A stretch of 32,218 bases of DNA from an uncultured Bacteroidia bacterium. GTDB taxonomy: Bacteria > Bacteroidota > Bacteroidia > Bacteroidales > F082. Position 1 is the stretch's first letter. Every line of letters begins with the position of its first letter. The stretch covers positions 1-32,218 of the forward strand of contig CAJVWU010000047.1 of NCBI GenBank assembly GCA_913009755.1, read 5' to 3'. Shown in pieces: positions 17,230-24,586 of this stretch. The notes under the pieces are model-generated. The model did no database searches. It saw nothing but the letters and a program-made list of their open reading frames with translations, and was not told the DNA's origin. A program made the position numbers and the translations under genes.

Positions 17230-17280
17230 CTTTTTTGTTTTTTTAACCGTTTTAAAAATGAAAGACCTTCTGTGTGAAAA

Positions 17281-17892
17281 TTAGCAGCCACCCGAAGCAG
17301 CCACTTGTTTTTTCTTTCTTCTGACCACTACTTTTTTCTTTTTTGCGATGGTGTTTTCCACTTTAGTACCTGTAAAATACATTTGCACCCCTTTCCTGAA
17401 CTGGTATTGTTCAAAAGCAGTATATGGCTCATCTTCCCGGGGTTCTTTTGGTTGAATTATGGTTTCAATCCATTGGTTCAGGCCGCCTTTCATCACATAA
17501 GTGCCACCATATCCCATACGGCGTGTGATCACCCAGGCCTGGTCGGCAGCTATGTCATCATTGGAATAAAAAACCACTTTTATGCCGGGTAATCCAAAAT
17601 AATCCTGACTGACAGGAGAGAGCAGACTGTCGAGCGGAACATTTACGGCATTGGCCAGTGCAAACTTTTCAAAAGAATTCACGTCCCTGACATCCACCAG
17701 TTCCAGCGAAGGGTCTTTGTCAATAATCATTTTTGCCACCTGATCGGTCGAGACATATCGCGTGGGCTGGATAATGTCCCATAATAATGTTTCGGGTTTT
17801 ATTTGCTTATATTCCGGCGTTTTTTTCAGAAAAAGGGTTCCTGCTGCAAGAACGAGCATTATCAGGGTAAGAAATAGATAATTTCTGTTCAT
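17281..17892 (-). CDS. Membrane-anchored rhodanese-like protein whose only cysteine is the C-terminal residue
   Basis: The protein has 203 residues. An N-terminal hydrophobic anchor (about 5-21) precedes a rhodanese fold: ELVDVRDVNSFEKFALANAV, KVVFYSNDD and YVMKGGLNQW. The catalytic loop FYSNDD has serine where rhodaneses carry cysteine. The complete protein contains one cysteine, the final residue, in the tail VVVRRKKKQVAASGGC. It sits 4 bases after the YeeE/YedE-like gene, between the sulfur transporter and a second rhodanese of the same design, inside the operon headed by the molybdopterin oxidoreductase. It is either a sulfur-binding or scaffold domain, or a carrier using the terminal cysteine; a normal thiosulfate:cyanide transferase is unlikely. 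Confidence 0.82.
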   Translation of the reverse strand: MNRNYLFLTLIMLVLAAGTLFLKKTPEYKQIKPETLLWDIIQPTRYVSTDQVAKMIIDKDPSLELVDVRDVNSFEKFALANAVNVPLDSLLSPVSQDYFGLPGIKVVFYSNDDIAADQAWVITRRMGYGGTYVMKGGLNQWIETIIQPKEPREDEPYTAFEQYQFRKGVQMYFTGTKVENTIAKKKKVVVRRKKKQVAASGGC

Positions 17893-17896
17893 AATT

Positions 17897-18499
17897 CTAA
17901 AATTTGTATTCTGTTATTTTTTTCCGAACCTTTTTTTCAATAAGCATTGTAACCCAGAAAGCTGCCAAAGCAATAATAACAAAGGCAAAAGCAAACCAGG
18001 CCGCGTTAATTCCCGTAACATCGGTAAGTGTTACATGACCTAAGTTGCCACTATTATAGAAACCTTTAAACAGCGGAAAGCTTTCTGAGAATATGAATAT
18101 GCCAAGATAAAGGCCGACTGTAAAAACAAGGCCGTCAATTTTCCCGATTGAGATGGCTGTAAAGCTGGTTCCGGGGCAAAAACCACCCATCAGAAAACCG
18201 AAACCCATAATTACTCCACCGAGAAGCATAGCAGGCCAAAAGGTTGGGAGAATAAAAATCTGGGAAAGATTGATCCATCCAAAATAATCAAAGTACAACA
18301 AGCCGACCATAGCGACAATTACGGCTGTAAAAAAAACGCGCAATACAACAAAATTGTATCCGTAAAAAACACCGGCAATATTTCTTGAGGAAGAAAAGCC
18401 GGAGGCTTCCAGAATAAATCCAAAAGCTATTCCCACCAAAATGGCAATAACAAAGTTCCAGTCGCCTGTGATGATACCATTCGGAATAAGAGGTCCCAT
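17897..18499 (-). CDS. YeeE/YedE-family sulfur transporter, second half
   Basis: The 200-residue membrane protein has several hydrophobic helices (for example IAILVGIAFGFILEASGF). It carries the family's cysteine motif GGFCPGTS in a glycine-rich helix, MGFGFLMGGFCPG. YeeE/YedE (Sulf_transp) proteins move thiosulfate or other sulfur species across the inner membrane using conserved cysteines, and are often split into two half-size genes like this pair. It lies 27 bases after the other half (18527-19063) and just before the two rhodanese genes. The LFKGFYNSGNLGHV loop and an additional C-terminal helix make this half longer. The transported species (thiosulfate, sulfane sulfur or another) is not determinable here. 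Confidence 0.85.
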   Translation of the reverse strand: MGPLIPNGIITGDWNFVIAILVGIAFGFILEASGFSSSRNIAGVFYGYNFVVLRVFFTAVIVAMVGLLYFDYFGWINLSQIFILPTFWPAMLLGGVIMGFGFLMGGFCPGTSFTAISIGKIDGLVFTVGLYLGIFIFSESFPLFKGFYNSGNLGHVTLTDVTGINAAWFAFAFVIIALAAFWVTMLIEKKVRKKITEYKF

Positions 18500-18526
18500 T
18501 TTTATATTTTTTAAAGTTAAACCTTA

Positions 18527-19063
18527 TTAAATCCATAATTTTCTGAAAAACCAGGCAACAGCATAGCCCGTGCCAAAAATAGTGAGCATAACAATTACGC
18601 CACCCAGCGCAAAAGTGGCACTGCCACTTAAAGCGGCACCACTGGTACATCCGCGGCCAAACTGACTACCGGCCCCAAAAAAGATTCCACCCAAAAGAGC
18701 GAAAATCAGCCTGGTTTTACTTGTGATTTTCGGACTATGTTCCACCCATGGTTTTCGTATCCTCCGGAAAATAATTCCGGAAAGTAAGCCACCAAAAAAA
18801 ATGCCCAACGATTCAAATACCAGCCAATTATACATTGGTGAACGATCGCCGCTAATAAATTTCCCCATATAAGCATTGGCTTTAGCGAGTGTCGGGCTAA
18901 TTGCATCGGCAGTTGTAACCACGGTACTTTTTACTGCCCCACTGGCACCCAGCCCGCGTCCTGTAATATAAACAGTTAACAGCACCAATAACCCAAGTAA
19001 AACACCCCCCAAATAGGGATTAATATAATTGGGCTTGTAATTGTTTTTTGTTTGTGTGTTCAT
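18527..19063 (-). CDS. YeeE/YedE-family sulfur transporter, first half
   Basis: The 178-residue membrane protein starts with a helix, YLGGVLLGLLVLLTVYITGR, then the family motif GRGLGASGAV. The second conserved cysteine element follows as GAGSQFGRGCTSGAALSG. Together with the following gene it makes up the two halves of a full YeeE/YedE transporter (the PmpA/PmpB-like arrangement). It follows the NrfD-type subunit gene by 18 bases and so belongs to the same operon as the Mo-oxidoreductase. That suggests transport of the oxidoreductase's sulfur product or substrate. Confidence 0.85.
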   Translation of the reverse strand: MNTQTKNNYKPNYINPYLGGVLLGLLVLLTVYITGRGLGASGAVKSTVVTTADAISPTLAKANAYMGKFISGDRSPMYNWLVFESLGIFFGGLLSGIIFRRIRKPWVEHSPKITSKTRLIFALLGGIFFGAGSQFGRGCTSGAALSGSATFALGGVIVMLTIFGTGYAVAWFFRKLWI

Positions 19064-19081
19064 TTCTTAATTTTTTACAGA

Positions 19082-20023
19082 TCAATATAAAAATCGGGTA
19101 ATCTGGCCTGCCTCAACCATTACAAAACGAAACATTAAACCCCCAAATAAAATAAGGAAAGCGGGTACCCATCTGGGAACGCGATAACCTGATAATTCCA
19201 GAATTTCAAGAATGCCGGGAAGTATAAGGCCCAGCAGAACAACAAAAACCCAAAAGCTAACGGTAAAAGGGCCTCCCAGGAACAATTTAAAGGCTTCCAG
19301 TTTTACTGCCGTACCGGCCATAAACCCCATAAACAGATGGATGATCAGAAAAAGTTCAACGGCGATAAAAATCAGGTCGAGACGACTCAAAACTTTCCGT
19401 TCATGTTCATCCCTGCTAATCCACATGGTGGCTGCCAGTCCGGTAGAAAATCCGGAAACCAGAAACAGCGGGCCCAAAATGGAAGTGTTCCATAAAGGAC
19501 GGGCATTAAATGCAGAGAGGAGGATTCCGGTATAAACGCCTAAAATAATGGAGAGAATCATCATTATCCAGGCAAAAGGTATCCGGTTTTTAATCACCCA
19601 CTTTTCAAAACTGTTTAAGAAACCGAGTTTCCAATCCCATTTAGGAAACATTTCTTTCATATAACTCGCTACCCAAACCATTGACAAAGGGGTAATCAGC
19701 ATCAATGTCCATGCTCCCCACGACATAGGCGATGTGAAACGTATGGTTGTGTATAATTTCCAAAAATATAATTTATGATTTAAATCCCAAAATAAAGCTC
19801 CGAGGCCTATTACCAGCGCAGCCGGGGCAATAATGGAGGCCCACTTAACTGCTGCAGGCATTTCTTTTTCTTTGCCACGAACCACAAAATAAGCGGCAAA
19901 AAAGATTACACCGGCTGCCAGTCCTCCGAGAAAGAGGTAAAGCGCAATTTGCCAGTGCCACATATTTAAATACGGATCAATGCCTGGGATATTACGACCG
20001 CTAACTATCAATTCTTCCTTCAT
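19082..20023 (-). CDS. NrfD/PsrC-type quinone-interacting membrane subunit
   Basis: The 313-residue protein has about eight hydrophobic segments. It starts with the characteristic NMWHWQIALYLFLGGLAAGV, then VIGLGALFWDLNHKLYFWKL, SPMSWGAWTLM, and ILLSAFNARPLWNTSILGPLFLVSG in pieces. This is the NrfD/PsrC family, the membrane anchor that exchanges electrons with quinol for polysulfide, thiosulfate, tetrathionate and related reductases. It comes directly after the ferredoxin subunit gene (21-base gap), in the A-B-C order of psr/phs operons. In the expected arrangement electrons flow from menaquinol through this subunit to the four Fe-S clusters and the Mo site, or in reverse during sulfur oxidation. 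Confidence 0.92.
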   Translation of the reverse strand: MKEELIVSGRNIPGIDPYLNMWHWQIALYLFLGGLAAGVIFFAAYFVVRGKEKEMPAAVKWASIIAPAALVIGLGALFWDLNHKLYFWKLYTTIRFTSPMSWGAWTLMLITPLSMVWVASYMKEMFPKWDWKLGFLNSFEKWVIKNRIPFAWIMMILSIILGVYTGILLSAFNARPLWNTSILGPLFLVSGFSTGLAATMWISRDEHERKVLSRLDLIFIAVELFLIIHLFMGFMAGTAVKLEAFKLFLGGPFTVSFWVFVVLLGLILPGILEILELSGYRVPRWVPAFLILFGGLMFRFVMVEAGQITRFLY

Positions 20024-20044
20024 TGTTATTATCTTTTGAGGTTG

Positions 20045-20578
20045 TTATGTAAGAAAATATAATTGGGGTTTGGTTCCTGCTTCCGGAGCCAGCACATACC
20101 ACTTTCTGTTTTTAAGTGCCAGAGACACCTCGCTGTTTGGATTATCGAGGTCGCCAAAATGGAGACAGTGCGTAGGGCACACATCTACGCAGGCGGGATT
20201 TTGTCCTTTATCAATGCGCTGAATACAGAAAGTGCATTTATCCACATATCCATCCGGGTGAACATACCGGGCATCATAAGGACACGACTCAATACAGGCA
20301 CTACAACCGATACAATCGTCGTGGGTTACCAAAACAATACCTCCTTCAGCTATATGGCTTGCGCCGGTGGGGCAGCACCTCACACAGGGAGCATTATCAC
20401 AATGATTACATCGTTCGGAACGGAAATTCATATTTAGATTCGGATAAGTTCCCGCAACATTCTCCACAATCCAGTCACGGGAAAAACCATGAGGGACATT
20501 GTTTTCCGTTTGACAGGCTACCACACAATCGGCACAGCCTACACACTTATTGGTATCAATAGCCATTGCATATCTCAT
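20045..20578 (-). CDS. Four-cluster ferredoxin subunit (PsrB/PhsB/NrfC-like)
   Basis: The 177-residue protein has four cysteine groups: CVGCADCVVACQ, CNHCDNAPCVRCCPTGA, CIGCSACIESCPYDARY, and CTFCIQRIDKGQNPACVDVC. This is the electron-transfer subunit between the membrane NrfD-type subunit and the catalytic Mo subunit. It has no Tat or Sec signal of its own, as usual, since it is exported with the catalytic subunit. Its ATG overlaps the stop of the catalytic gene (ATGA), and an AGGAGG Shine-Dalgarno-like sequence lies inside the end of the upstream gene, so the two are translationally coupled. Confidence 0.93.
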   Translation of the reverse strand: MRYAMAIDTNKCVGCADCVVACQTENNVPHGFSRDWIVENVAGTYPNLNMNFRSERCNHCDNAPCVRCCPTGASHIAEGGIVLVTHDDCIGCSACIESCPYDARYVHPDGYVDKCTFCIQRIDKGQNPACVDVCPTHCLHFGDLDNPNSEVSLALKNRKWYVLAPEAGTKPQLYFLT

Positions 20579-22839
20579 GCTTTATCCTCCTTTCTGTTAT
20601 TTGCCGGAGCTTCTTTTAAAAACGTAACAAAATTGCCCCTCATTCCGGTACCCCCCATAATGGGATCTTCCATAACTTTTGAAATTAAATGTGTGTCGTT
20701 GGCTCCGCGTCCGTAAGCCCTTGTTAATTTTTTGTTGTCCTGGCCGAAACCATGGACCATGTAAACGGAATCCCAGCGGATGCGTTCGGTGATTCTCACC
20801 TTGATCGGGAAAATAGAAATGATACCATCTTGATTTTTCAGCCAGACCTCCTGTCCGTTTTTCAGGTTCCAGAGATCGGCAACTTTAGGATTAACCCACA
20901 CCTTGTTTTCTTTCATCAAATCCCATAAATTATGGTTATCAACGGTACGGCTGAAAGTGTGCATAGGCGCCCGTCCGTAATTCAAACGATAATATCCTTC
21001 GGGTGGTTCGGGATGATGTGTGTAGTCGGGAAAAGGATCAAATCCCTCCTCTTCCAGTTCAGTAGAATACAATTCTATTTTTCCTGTATTGGTGTTGAAT
21101 TCACAATCCTCCAGGTTTTGCAGGTTATACAAATCATCGTATTCCCTGTGGAATTTTTTCACGCCAATACGTTTCATCTCTTCCAGTGAAGATCCTTTTT
21201 GTTTTAACTGCCATTCGAGCATTTCCTCAATATTATCCCACTTGAAATAATCATCCAGTCCCAGGCGGTGAGCCAGTTGTTTGGCAATCCACCAGCCGGG
21301 TTTGGTTTCGTATTTGGGTTTGGCGGCAGGCATTCGCAGTGCCAGGTAAGGTTCCCGATGAGGGGAATCGCGCAAAATATCATAACGCTCAAGGTAAGTA
21401 CATTCAGGCAGAATCACATCGGCATACCCGGTAATGTCCATGGGCATGGTATCAATTACAACGAGAAAATCAAGACTGTGAATAGCCTGTAGTGTTTTTT
21501 TCTGATCGGGTAAAGAAGCCATCAGGTTTGTACCATAAACAATCCAACCTCTCAAATGGCAATCCCACTCAGGATTAGGAATGGTTGCATCGCAAATACC
21601 GGAAGTCAATACTTCCGAAGCCAGTTTGTATTTTCCTTTGGGGAAGGCATCACGCCACGATCTTTTAGGTTTTGGATAAGGCGGATGCGGATACGAAGGT
21701 AAATGCACTTTTTCAGGATTATAGAGTCCTCCCCGACGTCCCCAGGAGCCAAGTAATGCATTTAATATGGCAATGGCCCTGGAACGCTGGGTATCATCAC
21801 CATACCATACAACGTGCCTTCCGGGATGAACAATTACCGAAGGGGCAGCACCGGCCATTTCGCGAGCGGTCCGGCGAATTACATCCGGTTCAATGGTGGT
21901 AATTCCATAAGCCCATTCAGGGGTTTTGTCTTTAACATGTGCTTTCAGTTCACCAAAACCATACGTGTATTTTTCTACATAAGCTTTATCATACAACTCT
22001 TCTTCTATAATTACATGCATCCATGCCAGCAACAGGGCAATATCGGTAGCCGGTTTTATGGCCAGCCAATATCTTGAATGAGAAGCAGCAGTAGAGTAGC
22101 GGGGATCCACTGTAATAATGGTGGCCCCGTTATCAATGGCCTCCGACATCTCCTGGATTTGCCCATTGTGCATATTTTCACCGATGTGTGAGCCAATAAG
22201 CACCAAACATCTCGTATCACGAATGTCGGTCCGTTCCGGAGACAACACGCCTTCGCCGTAAGTGGCGAAAAAACCCACCTCGCGCGGACCCCGGCATTGT
22301 GCAAAAGAAGGTGCCGTAATGTTGGGCGAACCGTAAGCTTTGATTAAATGACTCATGATTTTTCCACCGGTTCCGTGTGCAAACAAAGCCATGCACTCCG
22401 GGCCATGTTCCTTACGGAGTTTATTCATATTGGCTGCCACCAAATTCAGGGCTTCATCCCAGGAAGCTTTACGAAAATACTGATGGCCTTTGTCATCTTC
22501 CTCACGGATAAGCGGTGTTTTCAGCCTGTTTTCGTCATTGTACATTCCGAGGCCTCCTGTTCCTCTCGGACACATACGCCCATTGCTGTGCGGATCATTT
22601 TTGTTGCCGATTATTTTTCTTATTCTCCCTTTTTTGTCAACATAAGTCCATCCGGCACATTTCCAAAAACAAACTTCACAATAGGTCGGGGTTGCAGTCA
22701 TATCTTCATCACTTACAGGCTCCTCAGTATTTTCCTCACCAAGCAGGTTCAGCCCTTTTACTTTAAGTGAATGCAACCCCAAAGCAGCAACTCCGGCGCC
22801 TGCCGTTGAGATTTTAATAAATTGACGTCTTGTTTTCAT
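20575..22839 (-). CDS. Tat-exported molybdopterin oxidoreductase, PsrA/PhsA-like catalytic subunit
   Basis: The protein has 754 residues. A Tat signal, MKTRRQFIKISTAGAG, opens it. A [4Fe-4S] site uses C54, C57, C61 and C90 (CEVCFWKCAGW, then MCPRG). The Mo-ligand loop SFAQCRGPREVGF gives C182, the cysteine ligand expected in polysulfide and thiosulfate reductases. The C-terminal domain contains NYGRAPMHTFSRT and DTHL, as expected for molybdopterin binding in the DMSO-reductase superfamily. Substrate is most likely polysulfide, thiosulfate or tetrathionate, judged by the Cys ligand and the YeeE/rhodanese/TusA neighbourhood; arsenate- or selenate-type activity cannot be excluded by eye. It heads a seven-gene operon. 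The 5' region carries a candidate promoter (22895-22902) and a Crp-like dyad (22994-23009). Confidence 0.92.
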   Translation of the reverse strand: MKTRRQFIKISTAGAGVAALGLHSLKVKGLNLLGEENTEEPVSDEDMTATPTYCEVCFWKCAGWTYVDKKGRIRKIIGNKNDPHSNGRMCPRGTGGLGMYNDENRLKTPLIREEDDKGHQYFRKASWDEALNLVAANMNKLRKEHGPECMALFAHGTGGKIMSHLIKAYGSPNITAPSFAQCRGPREVGFFATYGEGVLSPERTDIRDTRCLVLIGSHIGENMHNGQIQEMSEAIDNGATIITVDPRYSTAASHSRYWLAIKPATDIALLLAWMHVIIEEELYDKAYVEKYTYGFGELKAHVKDKTPEWAYGITTIEPDVIRRTAREMAGAAPSVIVHPGRHVVWYGDDTQRSRAIAILNALLGSWGRRGGLYNPEKVHLPSYPHPPYPKPKRSWRDAFPKGKYKLASEVLTSGICDATIPNPEWDCHLRGWIVYGTNLMASLPDQKKTLQAIHSLDFLVVIDTMPMDITGYADVILPECTYLERYDILRDSPHREPYLALRMPAAKPKYETKPGWWIAKQLAHRLGLDDYFKWDNIEEMLEWQLKQKGSSLEEMKRIGVKKFHREYDDLYNLQNLEDCEFNTNTGKIELYSTELEEEGFDPFPDYTHHPEPPEGYYRLNYGRAPMHTFSRTVDNHNLWDLMKENKVWVNPKVADLWNLKNGQEVWLKNQDGIISIFPIKVRITERIRWDSVYMVHGFGQDNKKLTRAYGRGANDTHLISKVMEDPIMGGTGMRGNFVTFLKEAPANNRKEDKA

Positions 22840-22870
22840 TCGGTTTGATTCAATGTATTATATAAATATG

Positions 22871-22926
22871 TACATTCATGTATGTTAACAGCTACAAAAT
22901 TAAAAACAAAGAATTTAAAATATCAA
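22871..22926 (-). promoter_or_regulatory. Candidate promoter of the psr-like operon with a downstream palindrome
   Basis: On the minus strand TAATTTTG (22895-22902) matches TAnnTTTG, with TTG at 22924-22926, 21 bases upstream. A perfect inverted repeat TACAT-TC-ATGTA (22871-22882) lies just past the expected transcription start and could be an operator. The rest of the 400-base gap 22840-23239 is AT-rich and contains no convincing gene. Confidence 0.4.
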
Positions 22927-22993
22927 TCTCAGGGAGGATTGGCTAAAAATGTTTAGTAATTGAAATTCAATATAATAACGATTTATCGCTTTT

Positions 22994-23009
22994 TATGACA
23001 AAAATCATA
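22994..23009. promoter_or_regulatory. Crp/Fnr-type dyad TATGA-N6-TCATA
   Basis: TATGA-CAAAAA-TCATA is a perfect 5-base-arm dyad with the 6-base spacing of Crp-family sites (TGTGA-N6-TCACA). It lies ~155 bases before the Mo-oxidoreductase start and resembles the dyad at 29323-29338 beside the Crp/Fnr-type gene. Confidence 0.4.
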
Positions 23010-23204
23010 AATCTATAATAGAAAGGCTAACAGGCTATTACAAATTTTATTTAAAAAGAAAATAAATTACAGATTATAAAGCCTTGTTGTGGTTATATAA
23101 CTGATAAAAAGGATATTAAGGTTTATTTTGAGAGGCTATAAATTATAATTATTGTAAAATTATTTATTTCAGATTGCAATCAGAATTGTCACAGCAAACA
23201 ATTT

Positions 23205-23222
23205 ATTGTACCCGGTTACAAT
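23205..23222 (-). other. Short hairpin just past the qmoC stop
   Basis: ATTGTA-N6-TACAAT is a perfect inverted repeat starting 17 bases after the stop of the gene ending at 23240. It is not followed by a U-tract, so it is a weak candidate for transcript-end structure rather than a standard intrinsic terminator. Confidence 0.25.
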
Positions 23223-23239
23223 TGATTATTCTTTAAATT

Positions 23240-24298
23240 TTATTTGGCCAATGTTGCCCGATGGAGATTTGCAAAATACATAGCAAACGAACGGTATAGA
23301 AAATGTGTCCATTTACCAAAAGGGACAATAATAAGAGCCCATTGCACAAGTATAATTAAATTGACAAGATACATCCAGATATTATTTTCGAGGATATTTA
23401 CATCCATAAAAAGCCGCACCAAAAAGGCGGTTAAGCCCATCATGAACAACCAGATAACAAAAAACCAATCGCTGGGTTGTGAGTGCTTGCTGATTTCCTT
23501 GTCTTTTTGAATGCGTCGTCTTATAAAATCGAAGGTTACAATGAAAATGATTGCACTCTCCACATATCCCAATACAATAATGAACATGCTTTGGGTAGAA
23601 AACCAGTCAAGGAATACGGTAGTAAACAATAAGCCGAGATAGCCTAAAACCATAATAAAATGCTCGAACCAACGCAATTGATTATCGTCGCAACTAAGGG
23701 TGCGCTTTTGCGTAAACAGGTGAACAACCAGCTCGCCAATGGCTTTGATATAAACTGAAATTGGTGCTTTTATACCGGGTTTATAAACTGTCAGCCACCA
23801 CATGTAGATTATGTTGGGAAGTAAGATGGCCAAAAACACAAGGCTTATGGCGGCTATCTCGAAATAATGGCCGTAGTGCATGACTGTTTCAAGATTAAAA
23901 TGCCAATAAGCTCCAAACCAAATTACGACAGCAGCCAATAATACAAAAGCTGAAATGGAAGCGGCCAGTGATTTATAAAGCAAACCCGACAAGCCGGTCC
24001 AATCGTATTTTGAAATCAGCCACCTGCGCAAGGACATCATCAATTCTCCCGGGTCAGCTTCTCTCGGACATGTAATACTGCACTCACCGCAATAGTAACA
24101 CAGCCATGGATCAAGCGAAGCTTTAATCTCATCATCGAGGCCAAGCACGCTGTATCGAACCATTTTACGCGGAAAAGAATTATTTTCATCCGACAGGGTG
24201 CAAACTGCCGTACAATTGCCGCAATTGTAACAGGCATTGGGATCAAATGCACCATATTTTATTAGTTCATCAGTAAACTCAGGATTTATCCTTGCCAT
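23240..24298 (-). CDS. qmoC: QmoC-like HdrC-cytochrome b fusion protein
   Basis: The 352-residue protein begins with an HdrC-like ferredoxin part: CYNCGNCTAVCTLS and CYYCGECSITCPREADPGEL, two [4Fe-4S] cluster motifs. About six transmembrane helices follow (for example SISAFVLLAAVVIWFGAYW, AISLVFLAILLPNIIYMWWL, MFIIVLGYVESAIIFIV), the HdrE/cytochrome-b-like part. This soluble-plus-membrane fusion is the hallmark of QmoC, the quinone-interacting subunit of the Qmo complex of sulfate reducers and green sulfur bacteria. Here it should link the two HdrA-type flavoproteins to menaquinone. Its start overlaps the small winged-helix gene by 20 bases. It is the last gene of the dsrE-tusA-qmo operon. 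Confidence 0.85.
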   Translation of the reverse strand: MARINPEFTDELIKYGAFDPNACYNCGNCTAVCTLSDENNSFPRKMVRYSVLGLDDEIKASLDPWLCYYCGECSITCPREADPGELMMSLRRWLISKYDWTGLSGLLYKSLAASISAFVLLAAVVIWFGAYWHFNLETVMHYGHYFEIAAISLVFLAILLPNIIYMWWLTVYKPGIKAPISVYIKAIGELVVHLFTQKRTLSCDDNQLRWFEHFIMVLGYLGLLFTTVFLDWFSTQSMFIIVLGYVESAIIFIVTFDFIRRRIQKDKEISKHSQPSDWFFVIWLFMMGLTAFLVRLFMDVNILENNIWMYLVNLIILVQWALIIVPFGKWTHFLYRSFAMYFANLHRATLAK

Positions 24299-24575
24299 CG
24301 TTTTTTATTTTATAATAAAAATACTCGTCCATGTCATCAATTTCACCGGTTTCCACAAAACCATATTTCAGTAAACTCATCAATTGAAACAACACTTCAT
24401 CCCTGGGGAGTTTCAATTCTTCAGCAAGTTGAGGAACTGTTTTCTCCTTTTCTTTCAAAGCATTGAGAAGTAATTTTTTGGTTTTTGTATAATATTTCAA
24501 CTGCCCGGTAACTTCTTTTGGAACAGGGCGTTTTTCCTTTAAATATTTAGCCGTTTTACCTTTTTCAACTTCCAT
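24279..24575 (-). CDS. Small winged-helix-like protein inside the qmo operon
   Basis: The 98-residue protein is lysine-rich. The central part, LLLNALKEKEKTVPQLAEEL, then LPRDEVLFQLMSLLKYGFV, reads as a winged-helix-turn-helix: helix, recognition helix, then a wing at VETGEIDDMDEYFYYKI. It has no cysteines, so it is not an electron carrier. It lies 11 bases after the HdrA-type gene and overlaps the following qmoC-like gene by 20 bases. It could be an operon-specific transcription factor, or a wHTH used for protein assembly or bridging within the complex. I know of no characterised homologue in Qmo complexes. Confidence 0.7.
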   Translation of the reverse strand: MEVEKGKTAKYLKEKRPVPKEVTGQLKYYTKTKKLLLNALKEKEKTVPQLAEELKLPRDEVLFQLMSLLKYGFVETGEIDDMDEYFYYKIKNDGKDKS

Positions 24576-24586
24576 GATAAATTGTT

